Below are positions 22,445 through 34,000 of a stretch of 60,000 nucleotides of DNA, piece after piece. The stretch is from assembly GCF_032854445.1 (NCBI RefSeq), contig NC_088302.1, positions 41,050,191-41,110,190 on the forward strand. Reading direction: 5' to 3'. The position numbers and the translations under genes are program-made. The DNA is from Liolophura sinensis. Taxonomy: Eukaryota; Mollusca; Polyplacophora; Chitonida; Chitonidae. Within the stretch, counting starts at the first letter, position 1. The number at the start of each line of letters is the position of its first letter. Under the pieces are notes generated by a model. It did not search any database, was not told the origin of the DNA, and saw nothing but the letters and a program-made list of their open reading frames with translations.

Positions 22445-23580
22445 TAGAGACGGCTTGCACCTGCCAATAGGTGATAAATGCTTTACAAATGATGTGAAAG
22501 CTGTGGTGATAATGAGTCAGAATGCCCCAGGTATTTTGTCCTGGGGAAGTTGGTACTTACCGCCAAACTGGGCACCATCCCAGAAGCCATGCAAACTGAA
22601 CGGAGGGATGAGGGTGGACAACTTCTGTCTCTGTCTTTCTCAGCTCCTTTCTAGCTGCAGTAGATAGTGGGAGGCGGCACTTTAGAGAAGAGCTATAAAT
22701 CTGCTGTGTGCGGTGTCTATTGTGTGAGCTATCCTAAGTGTAGCTCACCTTTTGTGGACTGGGCTATTAGTAACCTCCCCCGGCTGACATAGGGTTCATT
22801 TTGTGGGAGACTGCGGTAGGAGCTGCCTCCTGTGTCTAACTGGAGTTCACAATGGGAATGTGGTAGGAGTTGCCTCCCCTGTGTGCCCTCCAACCTGTGA
22901 CCGGGATTCACAGGGGGCTAATGTTGAGTTGGGCTGTGAGATCCCTCTGCTACCCAGTCGTTGTTGTCACATCCTGAACTGGATAAATTATAGGCACTCG
23001 TTTAAGACTTCACAAGGTATTTTAATCTATCCACTGACAGAATGAAAGTGTAAATGGCACATCTTATGTATTGTTTTTTTTTTTTGTTCATTTTTTTTTT
23101 GTTTGTTTCAAACTTACACTTTAAAATAATATCCCTCCTGTTCATGAGAAGCAGTGTCCAGTTCTATTTAGATATAAAGGAAGTGTTCATATGATTTGTT
23201 AAGTTGGATATTATTCCCAGCAATTCAGTCTATATTGAGAGAAGATTTTAGATAATTCTATATTAGAAAGAGTTAAATATATATATATATTTAAATATAC
23301 ATGTATATTGTTATAACTTGTACAAATAACTGCATAATGTGAATATTCTGATGACATGTTTATGAGTCTTCTGATGACATGTTTATGAGTCTTCTGATGA
23401 CATGTTTATGAGTCCTGTACATAATTGTATGTATACATTAAAATGTATATGCTGCAGTGCATTATAAAATGACACACTCATCACAAATATCATGGTGCAT
23501 CAAGTCAGGGGCAGAGAACTTGTGCTACGTTGTACAAAAATCGTTCCCAGTTTAATAAAGTGTTTACTGTTTATTAATTG
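22445..23580 (+). other. ATP8B: Probable ATP8B 3' UTR
   Basis: Noncoding sequence after the TAA. It holds imperfect copies of a segment with GTAGGAGYTGCCTCC (22816-22880), poly-T runs near 23070-23100, and an AATAAA at 23554-23559 that is a reasonable polyadenylation signal. Later AATAAA hexamers near 23759, 24072 and 25668 could give longer forms. Confidence 0.5.
23347..23415. repeat. 23-bp tandem repeat, three copies
   Basis: TTCTGATGACATGTTTATGA plus GTC three times in the probable ATP8B 3' UTR, almost identical copies. Confidence 0.9.
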
Positions 23581-26420
23581 GGACATTTTGCTGTAACCAT
23601 GACAACTGAATTCCTTTAATGATTACTCCTTAATTAATTAATTATGCCGACCTACAGCTGCTGTCATAATATATATGTAAAATTGGTTTTGTCTGAGTGA
23701 CCAGTTCTTTCGTATTATCATGTGGATCTATACTTGACTGAACACTCTGCAGGATTGAAAATAAAGTGATGAATTGCATTATCTGCATCTAAGCCTTATG
23801 GATGGATGACCCAGTTTTTGCTGCGACAGTCATGCGAGGTGACAAAGATGTATATAATTCCCAGCCTGGTCAGCATTGGCAGAGATATTGAGCCACAAAT
23901 GTTTTCTATGTTCACTTTCTATGTGTAGCTCGTTTTCTTGAGTATGAATTCTTGTTTACACCATTGTCAGTTTTTCTTATGGCCATAATTGAAATTTTGT
24001 GATAAATCTATAGCATTCACAGGGAAGAAGTAGACCTCTACTTTGCCAGATGGGCACTGCATTTTGGTAAATCAGAATAAAGGAAGTCTATATTTGGAGA
24101 ATGTTTTTTTACTAAGCCCATTTGCATCTTACAACACATGAGGATCTCCTTTGTTCCCTCTAGATACAATTATTGTGTTGATTGCTGGGATTGCAGACAC
24201 ACCTGTGTTCACGTTTTACAAAGTCTTTTATCATTCTTACTTAGCTAGCTTTTTATATATACATGTACCCTTGATCATGACATGTTTTTGAACTTTAAAT
24301 GTTTTAATTTTCTTTTGATCTATTTTTAGCGTTATTAATTTAGATTACCTTATCAGGTATTTGACTTGTATGGGGTTTATGTACAAAGATTTTAGACCTA
24401 GGGTAGGTAGGGTTTGCAGGTAAACCTCTTTCATGATCTTGCGTGTGTCATTGAAAACATTGAAATGTTTTTGTAGAAATTTTGAATTCCACCTGTCATT
24501 GAAGTTTAATACGTTTGTAGCAGCAGTTTTTATGGAAAATTTAAATGGCTTCAAGAACCTACGCTTTGTAAATTTTTCATTTGTCTTTTTGTAAAATTTG
24601 GAGCAATCATGACGTGTGCGTTATAATAAATAATGGAAAAAGAAACAGAACATATCACCTGTTTTGAAAACAAGGCCATCTCCCTCAGCTCTGTGCAATA
24701 TCTGTTGCAGACACATGTAGCTTATTAGTGGATAGGTAAGTTAAATTACGTTTGATCTCTTTATTCAGGACAGCTGCACGTATACATATAGGTAACTGAT
24801 GTATCATTGTTCTCTTAATTACAGGTAAGTGAAGATTGTGATTTCATGTTTGTCCATTACCAAAGTGGTTTCCAACTGGCAACATTTAACTTATTCGAAA
24901 GTTCATATTGCTTTGTACATTTGTTGTATTTGTTGGTGTTTTTGAATCATACCCATTCCACTTTAGTTACATAATCGTATAATCAGCACCATACAGTCAT
25001 GTAAGTTATTGTCCAAAGCTTATTGTGACAAATGAATTAGCGGGTCCACTGTGTTGTTGCAAAAGTCCATTAGACAAACTTTATCAGGAGTTTAGAATTC
25101 ATTGATCTATAAAATGGGCATTGCATTAAATTTGTTACAGTTTGTAGCTGTTAAGCCATATTAATTAATCTATACATATATATTTTTTAAATGTACATAA
25201 AGTGTATCTATACATACAATCATGTACTCTGTTTTGCTGTCACAACAGTATGTATTGTCAGTATAACAATGGAAAGTTAAAGTGATAGTAGACTCAGTTG
25301 CATCTAAAATATCAATCATGGTATCTGATTTTGCTGCTATTGTCAACTAGAGGCCTGGCTAATCTTTACCCATTAACATTTCTTTTCTCTGTAGAAATGG
25401 TTTGAAACAGTTTTGTTCCCTGCTGGATATAGATATATGTTTTTGCTATTATTAAAGCGCCAGTCTGTTTTTATCTGGGTGAATAAGTCTTGGTACATGT
25501 ACTAAAGCTGCTATCTTCACTTGAAAGTGAAGGGTTAGGCGAGGCAACTCTCAGACAGTGCTGACTTTTTTTTTTCTGCTGAAAACTTCTGACATACCGT
25601 TTACTTTATACGCTGCTTTTGTGTACGATACAAAACATGAGACTACTGTTCCAGCTGAAAAAGCAATAAAGTCACTCTTATTTTCTGTAAATAGAATCCT
25701 GAATCTTGTATTTATTTATAGGTTGATGTCACAGAATTCCAGGCTCAAGTTCAGTTCTCGTTGTTGTGGAAGGTGATCAAAGCCTGACAGTTTCCTCCGC
25801 CCACAAATGTGAAATATTCTTGTGAATGGCATTAAACTCCAATCAAGTCAAGCGATAAATCAGCTCACAGAAAGGGATATTTTATCTCTGCAACAACTGT
25901 TCTGCATCCCTCCAACAACTGTTCTGCATCCCTCCAACAACTGTTTCTGCATCCCTCCAATACAACGTATAATGTGCATCTGCAGATCACATGCCAGAAA
26001 CCTTGTCGGTTACATTGCAAAAGCAGTTGGTTTATTCGGAGAACTTTTTCTAAGACCATGAAACTGTGTGATGTTTTGGTTGGGAGATTGACATTCCATG
26101 AGGTCCGACTTTCAGTATTCCAACATCAGAGTGATGTCCCCTTGACCTTTGACATTGTGGATGTCTGCTATCCCCACCCCCAAATGCTTCAGACTGATTG
26201 TGACACCACAGTCCACAAGAGCTGCATGCCGCTTATTGTCACAACATGTAGGCCCAGTGAGGGTGGGAGAATCCAGAAACCAAAGGTCGGGATAGCATCA
26301 ATGTACACCTTAAAGCATCAGCAGTTGGCACGAATGAATCAGTACTGGTATGTGCCAGCAAATAAGTTAAATGACTTTTAAATTGCCCCATGACTTAAGT
26401 TGCACATGTTGTTGGATTTT
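23580..26420. other. Region without a recognised gene
   Basis: AT-rich sequence with scattered AATAAA hexamers, a 22-bp repeat at 25892-25960 (CATCCCTCCAACAACTGTTC) and a very degraded SINE tail near 25790-25850. An open frame of 135 codons at 25974-26381 resembles nothing I know and has no splice or codon support. Confidence 0.6.
25892..25960. repeat. 22-bp tandem repeat
   Basis: CAACAACTGTTCTGCATCCC TC-type unit, three to four near-identical copies. Confidence 0.85.
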
Positions 26421-27355
26421 GAGAGCTCAGACAAATGTTCTGAGAGTTTCTGAACAAGTGTTTTGACAGCTCAGAAAAAGTGTTTTGGGACCTGGGACAA
26501 GTGTTCTGTGAGCTCAGACAAGTGTTCTGACAGTTTCTGAACAAGTGTTTTGACAGCTCAGACAAGTGTTTTGGGACCTGGGACAAGTGTTCTGTGAGCT
26601 CAGACAAATGTTCTGAGAGTTTGAACAAGTGTTTTGACAGCTCAGACAAGTGTTTTGGAAGCTGGGACAAGTGTTCTGTGAGCTCAGACAAGTGTTCTGA
26701 GAGTTTCTGAACAAGTGTTTTGACAGCTCAGACAAGTGTTTTGGGACCTGGGACAAGTGTTCTGTGAGCTCAGACAAGTGTTCTGACAGTTTCTGGACAA
26801 GTGTTTTGACAGCTCAGACAAGTGTTTTGGGACCTGGGACAAGTGTTCTATGAGCTCAGACAAGTGTTCTGAGAGTTTCTGAACAAGTGTTTTGACAGCT
26901 CAGACAAGTGTTTTGGGACCTGGGACAAGTGCTCTGTGAGCTCAGACAAGTGTTCTGACAGTTTCTGAACAAGTGTTTTGACAGCTCAGACAAGTGTTTT
27001 GGGACCTGGGACAAGTGCTCTGTGAGCTCAGACAAGTGTGCTGACAGTTTCTGAACAAGTGTTTTGACAGCTCAGACAAGTGTTTTGGGACCTGGGACAA
27101 GTGCTCTGTGAGCTCAGACAAGTGTTCTGACAGTTTCTGAACAAGTGTTTTGACAGCTCAGACAAGTGTTTTGGGACCTGGGACAAGTGTTCTGTGAGCT
27201 CAGACAAGTGTTCTGACAGTTTCTGAACAAGTGTTTTGACAGCTCAGACAAGTGTTCTGTGAGCTCAGACAAATGTTCTGAGAGTTTGAACAAGTGTTCT
27301 GAGACCTTGGACAAGTGTTTTGAGAACTCATACAAGTATTTTGAAAGTCAGACAA
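26420..27355. repeat. 86-bp minisatellite built of GACAAGTGTTYTG subunits
   Basis: The long unit is AGCTCAGACAAGTGTTCTGA, CAGTTTCTGAACAAGTGTTT, TGACAGCTCAGACAAGTGTT, TTGGGACCTGGGACAAGTGT, TCTGTG, repeated about ten times. Inside it, four versions of a 21-24 bp subunit carrying ACAAGTGTT show an older short repeat under the longer period. Confidence 0.93.
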
Positions 27356-27525
27356 GAGTTCAGCAGTTTGTTAAGAGATATATCCTTCTGGAAAAATTTT
27401 AATTTCATCTCCATAAGTAAAAGCCTTCTTAGGTCACTTATTACAACTAGATGTTTTACTCATGAACCAGTAAATATCAACGACTGTTCATTGGTTTGAC
27501 ATGGAATGGTTTTATTTGGCTCCAA

Positions 27526-27606
27526 TACCTGATCAAGTGTAAACTCCAATACTTGACCCAGTGTGAACTCCAATACTTGATCCAGTGTGAACTCCAATAC
27601 TTGACT
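27526..27606. repeat. 24-bp tandem repeat, three copies
   Basis: AACTCCAATACTTGAYCCAG plus TGTG three times in a row, near-identical. Confidence 0.85.
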
Positions 27607-27734
27607 GGTTCTATGAATACACATGATAATTTACTTTTCAGGTGAATTACAAAATGCTATCCAGCCACAAAGGTGAAGGTGTAATTTGAACACTTTGATG
27701 TTCCCAGTTTAGTCAAATCTTTGGAATAAGGTTT

Positions 27735-28070
27735 TGAGTTCAAACTCTTTTATCGATGAAGGTAGAAAAAGTCCAGCTGTATCACATGACCTGTCAAAAA
27801 TGTTAGGCAACTATTTTTGATCACATTCACTATAACATGAGCTTCTGCAAAAAGTATTGGTAAAAGTCATTTAGAATAGACAAATGATGGAGAAAATTGA
27901 GAGTCCGAAGTTATGAAGTTTCTAAAGGAAAGAAGTGTCATTTGTGACTCTCAAAAGGGGTGAGACAGGTGATCAGTAAATTAATGTCAACAAGGGTTGC
28001 CTAACATTTTTCACAAGTCACATGACACAGTAGGATTGTTTTTACCTTTGCCAACGAGTTCTATCTCGAA
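27735..28070. mobile_element. MITE-like element with long inverted ends (family 4), copy 1
   Basis: Starts TGAGTTCAAACTCTTTTATC, then GTATCACATGACCTGTCAAA and AATGTTAGGCAAC. Ends GTTGCCTAACATTTTTCAC, AAGTCACATGACACAGTAGG, TTTTTACCTTTGCC. The ends are inverted over about 65 bp. Internal ATTAATGTCAACAA and AACATGAG blocks match 35058-35402. No coding capacity. Confidence 0.75.
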
Positions 28071-28259
28071 ACTCCTCTATTCCAACTGCTCCAAACACTA
28101 AATAAGAAGCATAAAAAAAATATAATAAAAAAAAATTCCACCCCAACTAAAACAGACTGTGCGCATGGTATGAGACATTAATCAAATGAATCCCCTAATA
28201 CATCTACATGTACACCTACAGTTCCTCATTTACGTCAGACAGATGTATATATAGATGTA

Positions 28260-28740
28260 CTATACCAACATCTAACAGGGATGAAGAAAACCATCAGCTG
28301 ATATCATTCAAACAGATACATCTCTTATTCAAATTAATCCTAAAATTCATCTATCATTTAAGTCAAATCACCATATACAGGATTTTATCCGGTAAATACA
28401 AAACCAACATCTAACAGGACCGAAGCAAGTATGCAGTGTCAGTTGATATTCAAATTAAACCCCAAATCCAGCTATATCATTTATATTATATAGCCATATA
28501 CTGTATATTATCTAGGAAATACACTAACCAACCAAAACAAGTTACTAGGCCAGGTGAAATCAATCAAATTAATGTTGAAGTCCATCTGAAGTAGGTATTC
28601 TGCATAAGTTGTCTAGATATTTAAATTAAATCCAAAATCCATCTACATTGTATATCACTTATGTCATACAGGCATCAGCTGTACATGACCTGGTAAATAC
28701 ATGTAACAAAATCTAACAGGGCCGAAAGAAGTTTTCTAGG
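28260..28740. repeat. Diverged tandem repeat (about 150-bp unit)
   Basis: ACCAACATCTAACAGG near 28267 and 28401 and AAAATCTAACAGGGCCGAA near 28707 mark successive diverged units that also share ATTCAAATTAA, CATCTA and GGTAAATACA blocks. Noncoding. Confidence 0.55.
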
Positions 28741-29344
28741 TCTATTAACAAGAGCCTATTGAAACCACAAGTGGAGGGAAATCATTTCTCTTTGCGACAA
28801 AGTGATAACATGTCAATACAAAAATTCCACAATTTGACTCCGACTGTGACCAACTGCAACACTTTCACAATGCTACACTTCTGTGCCTTTAACAGTATCT
28901 AAATTATTAGTGTTTTATGTGTTTTAATCTCCTGGTAGCCAACATAATGGTATTTGCCACCTGATGTTGTTGTTTAACACCTTCTGAACAAGACTACAAC
29001 AACTCATGTAAATAAACAACATTAACTGCTCAAAGTTGGTTTTAAAATGTCAATATAAAAAACACTGTAAGAAATTGTGACTGATGTAATCTGACATCGC
29101 AAAATGTGACAATTTAAAATACCTTTCAACATGAACAACCTCTTTGACCTCCATGTCGCACAGAGTTTGATCACTCTAAGCCGCACAGACCTTAAAGAGG
29201 TACAAGAGGTGGTGATTGTAACATACTGGAATACAAATTCATGTAGATTGTAAAATGTGCATAGTTATTCAGTGCGCAGTACCTTTCCCTTTCTAACTCA
29301 GGTGTGTGCAGGTAAAACTGTGCTAATTATACATAAAGCAGATG

Positions 29345-29575
29345 TGACTGTACCCTATTTCTTTTAAATTTTGGGGACACCTGGTCTGATCAGTTTAGCC
29401 GATATATTTGTAATTCTAGCAGGAATATTGTGTTTCTCACATGCTATCTCACATGGTTAGATCATCTAATGAACAACACACTTAACTCTTTACTTTTCCA
29501 AAAGGCTGGTAAAGAAATATTCTACTTTCAACACTACCAATATCTGTCCCAAATGTTAGAAGAATTTGGGTATTG
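29345..29575. repeat. Dispersed repeat, family 2, copy 2
   Basis: GACACCTGGTCTGATC, GTAATTCTAGCAGGAATAT, CTCACATGGTTAGATCATCT, TTTACTTTTCCAAAAGGCTG, AGAAGAATTTGGGTA: the same block order as 20225-20456. Confidence 0.6.
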
Positions 29576-29589
29576 GTATGAGAACTTCA

Positions 29590-29591
<2 letters not shown>

Positions 29592-29640
<49 letters not shown>
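29592..29640. repeat. (TA)n microsatellite
   Basis: About 24 TA dinucleotides in a row. Confidence 0.98.
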
Positions 29641-29643
<3 letters not shown>

Positions 29644-29824
29644 GTACCAATGTAAACTATAAAAAAGTCATAAGGTGTTAAACAATTTGCTGTTACAAAA
29701 AACAACAAAGACATTCAGGAACCTAATATCCTGGGTATTCCAAGAACTATCCCAGTAAAAACTCTTAACCTCCATGGTCTTGACACTTTCAACATAGTTT
29801 TAGTAGTTTTAAGGGTTTCAATAA

Positions 29825-29940
29825 TCAGCAGGGGCATAGGCAATGGGGAGGGGGCGCAAAGGGGCCATGCCCCCCCCCCCCCACCCCACTTTCAAAAGTT
29901 GGGAGGCCAGCATATCTTTTGCCTCCCCACCCCACTTTTC
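29825..29940. repeat. G/C-rich low-complexity stretch
   Basis: A G-rich run (GGGGAGGGGGCG) followed by 16 C residues near 29870-29885 and then GGAGGCCAGC. It stands out in AT-rich surroundings and looks like part of a dispersed repeat. I assign no function. Confidence 0.5.
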
Positions 29941-30851
29941 CGGTTCTGGAAATTATACATATTTGTAATACAAACAGGCCCCTTCGCCGAATAAACCATC
30001 GCACTACTGCAAATATATTTTCTCGGTATACATGGTAAAACCGCAATTTTCCCAATGCACATTACTATAAATCTAGGGCCTAAATGTTTTTTCAAACACC
30101 GTCCCAGTGTCATGTTTTATGGATTATTACTAGTTTTGACCATACAGCGTTTTAAGACATTTGTTGTGTTTTGTTGTGTCAACATTAATGACAATATTTT
30201 AAACGTTTAAACTAGACAACTAGAAACCATTACCTACAATTGCACACTGGATATTTTGTACATCCAAAGACACAGTGGTTGTGTATGTTATTTTGTAATC
30301 GTTTTAATAATCTTAGCCTGCTTAACAATGTTTTTGAAATTGCTTCCTACGCCCCTGGATTACCAGACCACCTGACCCTTCTCAGAATTCAGATCAGCCA
30401 TATAGTTTTGACCTGATTTGATGTCCATGCATGTAATTCTAAATAGCCTTCATGCAAGCTGACACGGATGGCCCTTAACCCTGTGTTGAATCACTAATTA
30501 ACAAACCTGTACATACGTGTACTCATGTATACTCATGTATTAACATACCACAAGAAAAAAAGGCTTGAAACACCATAAAAAAAAACCCATGTAAATCTAA
30601 AGGGATAAAATTCTAGCACAGCATGTAAATCTAAACAACACACCACGCATGAATACAAACACAGATGATGTTCAACCCATACAAGGAAGAACATGTAATA
30701 CAAGACATACTGAATGTTTCTTACATAAAGCAATAAGTAAAGTCTGCTACATCAGAAATATTAAACAAGCAACACATCTTGTACTCTTTTTTCACCTGAC
30801 AAATGTTTATGCTGTTTATCAACATCAGCTCCTCTGAAGGTTTTCCACTGG

Positions 30852-31011
30852 TTAGGATGTAATCTGTTTGAGCATAGACAAAATGGCTGCCTTTATTCCC
30901 TGTGCAAGCTCAGAGGCCGTGTAAGGTTTTGCTAATGGTGGTACGTGAATAAATGCGGAGCGGTGACGATTGGTAAACAGGGACTGGTAATAACAGAAAT
31001 CACACAGGTAT
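30852..31011 (-). CDS. PGPEP1: PGPEP1 coding exon 4 (catalytic Cys and His)
   Basis: YLCDFCYYQSLFTNRHRSAF, IHVPPLAKPYTASELAQGIK, ending LKQITS and TAA at 30854-30852. Acceptor CTCTTTTCAG. Holds Cys157 and His176. Confidence 0.95.
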
Positions 31012-34000
31012 CTGAAAAGAGAGATTAAAAGATTATTTGAAATATTATTAAATTTATTGATTTATTTGACTGTTATTCTTAAATCCATAATCAAGAATGT
31101 TTTACTTATCAGTACACAATAGTGGTGAGTTTTATGGAAAGAGGTAAGCAGAGTGTCCGGGTTGAACCCACAAACTAACTGGCAAGTTACTGGCGAACAT
31201 AACAACAAGTGATGCACAGATACGCAAGCCATATTGATGGAAGTCAAGTGATCTTCAACAAACAGCCACATGAGCTCCGTTAACTGCATATTGCCACCGA
31301 GGTGCCACATACAGTGACAGTGGGGGAATCTACCATTACCCTGCCCAGGTCTGAGTTTGAGCCCACACCTCAGGTGTTCTAACAATTGAAAGGCAAGCAC
31401 CTCTGATGGTCACATGAGTGTCATTGGCCTTTTATTGTCATGAAGGTGCCACAAACAGTGAGAGCAAGCAAATCAACAAATTTCCTGTTCCAGGCCAGAG
31501 TTGAACCTGCGCACCTCGTGTGCGCGAGACATTAAAAGACAAACATTACAACCCCATGGCTAGTATACAAATGTGCTGATAGGTATACATGTGTGTCAAG
31601 GTGACAGGTCATCCCATGAACAAACGATATGTCCAGCCCCTGGATCAATAAGCCATCTTACACTTAAGTCAAAATTTCAACTGATAACTTAACTTTCAAC
31701 TAACTAAAAAGTCAACTTAACTAAAATTTTGATTTCTTTGGTAACAAGGTTAAAATATTGCTTGATAAACCTAAATTCTGGGTAAGTTACTATAAAAACA
31801 AATTTCAGCTAAAATAATGGAAAAAGACAAGCTTAATGATTACAATTTTAACTTGAGTCTAATACTGTTTCGTGATCCTGGGGCCTGAAGATCACACCAG
31901 AAACTTTTGTGAAACATTTGTAAAACCTAATTGGATATCAATGCTCATAGTAAGGGAGCAAGGGGATGGTTGCTTCACTTTCAATGACTTAGTCACCAGA
32001 GATGTGGCTTTGATTCTATGCTGGGACAAGGAACTTCCAACCTTTCCCTGCTTCCATTGTTTTCATGGTCTTCACAACAAAAAGTGGTTGGCAGCAAGCC
32101 AGTGCTTTAATCATCAGAGCTAGTGCTTTAATCATCAGAGCTAGTGCTTTAATCATCAGAGCCAGTGCTTTAATCATCAGAGCCAGTGAGGCCCCACGGG
32201 GGATGCTGGCCTTGACCTACATGTAAGCTTCAGCACAGAGTGGTACACCTACCTGCCCGGGTCATGTGACACCACGGCCTTGACACCGCACGAGCTGCGG
32301 TTGACTTCATCACAGACAGTCTGCATGTCGATGTTGGATATGATGGTGTTCTCTGCTCCGTGCACACAGCACGTGTGACTTGGGCACAGCTGCTGAACAT
32401 CTTCTTTACAGTATCCATCATTATGAGCCTGCTGTTCTAATGTCAGCTCGCTAGCGATCCCGGACACGCCAACATGGACAACCAGCTGAAACGGTTACCA
32501 CAGGATTATACCAAACATATCAACATAAAAACCAGCTGAAATAGTTACCACAGGATTATACCAAACAAACCAACATGGACAATCAGTTGAAATAGCTACC
32601 ACACAATTATACCAAACACAACATGGACAACCAGCTGAAACAGTTACCACAGGATTATACCAAAACCACCAACATGGACAATCAGTTGAAATAGTTACCA
32701 CAGGATTATACCGAACACACCAACATGGACAACCAGCTTAGATAGTTACCACAGGATTATACCAAACAAACCAACATGGACAACCAGCTTAGATAGTTAC
32801 CACAGGATTATACCAAACACACCAACATGGACAACCAGCTTAGATAGTTACCACAGGATTATACCAAGCATGCTAACATGGACAACCAGCTTAGACAGTT
32901 ACCACAGGATTATACCAAACAAACCAACATGGACAACCAGTTAGACAGTTACCACAGGAATATACCAAACACACCAACATGGACAACCAGCTTGGACAGT
33001 TACCACAGGATTATACCAAACACACCAACATGGACAACCAGCTTAGACAGATACCACAGGATTATACCAAACAAACCAACATGGACAACCAGCTTAGACA
33101 GTTACCACAGAACTATGGCAAACACACCAACATGGACAACCAGCTTAGATAGTTACCACAGGATTATACCAAACAAACCAACATGGACAACCAGCTTAGA
33201 CAGTTACCACAGGATTATACCAAACAAACCAACATGGACAACCAGCTTAGACAGTTACCACAGGATTAAACCAAAACACACACCAACATGGACAACCAGC
33301 TTAGACAGTTACCACAGGATTATACCAAACACACCAACATGGACAACCAGCTTAGACAGTTACCACAGGATTATACCAAACACACCAACATGGACAACCA
33401 GCTTAGACAGTTACCACAGAACTATGGCAAACACACCAACATGGACAACCAGCTTAGATAGTTACCACAGGATTATACCAAACACACCAACATGGACAAC
33501 CAGCTTAGACAGTTACCACAGGATTATACCAAACACACCAACATGGACAACCAGTTTAGATAGTTAAAACAGGATTATACCAAAACACACCAACATGGAC
33601 AACCAGTTTAGATAGTTTACGACAATATTATACCAAACAAACCAACATGGATAACCAGCTTAGACAGTTACCAAAGGATTAACCAAACACACCAACATGG
33701 ACAACCAGCTTGGACAGTTACCACAGGATTAACCAAACACACCAACATGGGCAACCAGCTTAGATAGTTACCACAGGATTAAACCAAACACACCAACATG
33801 GACAACCAGCTTAGATAGTTACCACAGGAATATACCAAACAAACCAACATGGACAACCTGCTTAGACAGTTACCACAGGATTAAATCAAACACAACAACA
33901 TGGACAACCAGCTTGGACAGTTACCACAGGATTATACCAAACACACCAACATAGACAACCAGCTTAGATAGTTACCACAGGATTACACCAAAACATGCTA

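Noticed and set aside
25974-26381. 135-codon plus-strand frame
   Set aside because: No recognised domain, no splice signals, includes part of a short repeat; probably chance.
26395-27335. Minus-strand frames with LSELxKHLF repeats
   Set aside because: Product of the 86-bp array; stops interrupt at each irregular unit and there is no gene context.
31130-31560. A true tRNA gene
   Set aside because: B-box-like sequences are present but no cloverleaf could be folded with a paired acceptor stem; SINE-derived pieces fit better.
32878-33567. 229-codon plus-strand frame repeating TWTTSLDSYHRIIPN
   Set aside because: It is the 51-bp array read on the wrong strand; the array derives from PGPEP1 exon 3 on the minus strand.
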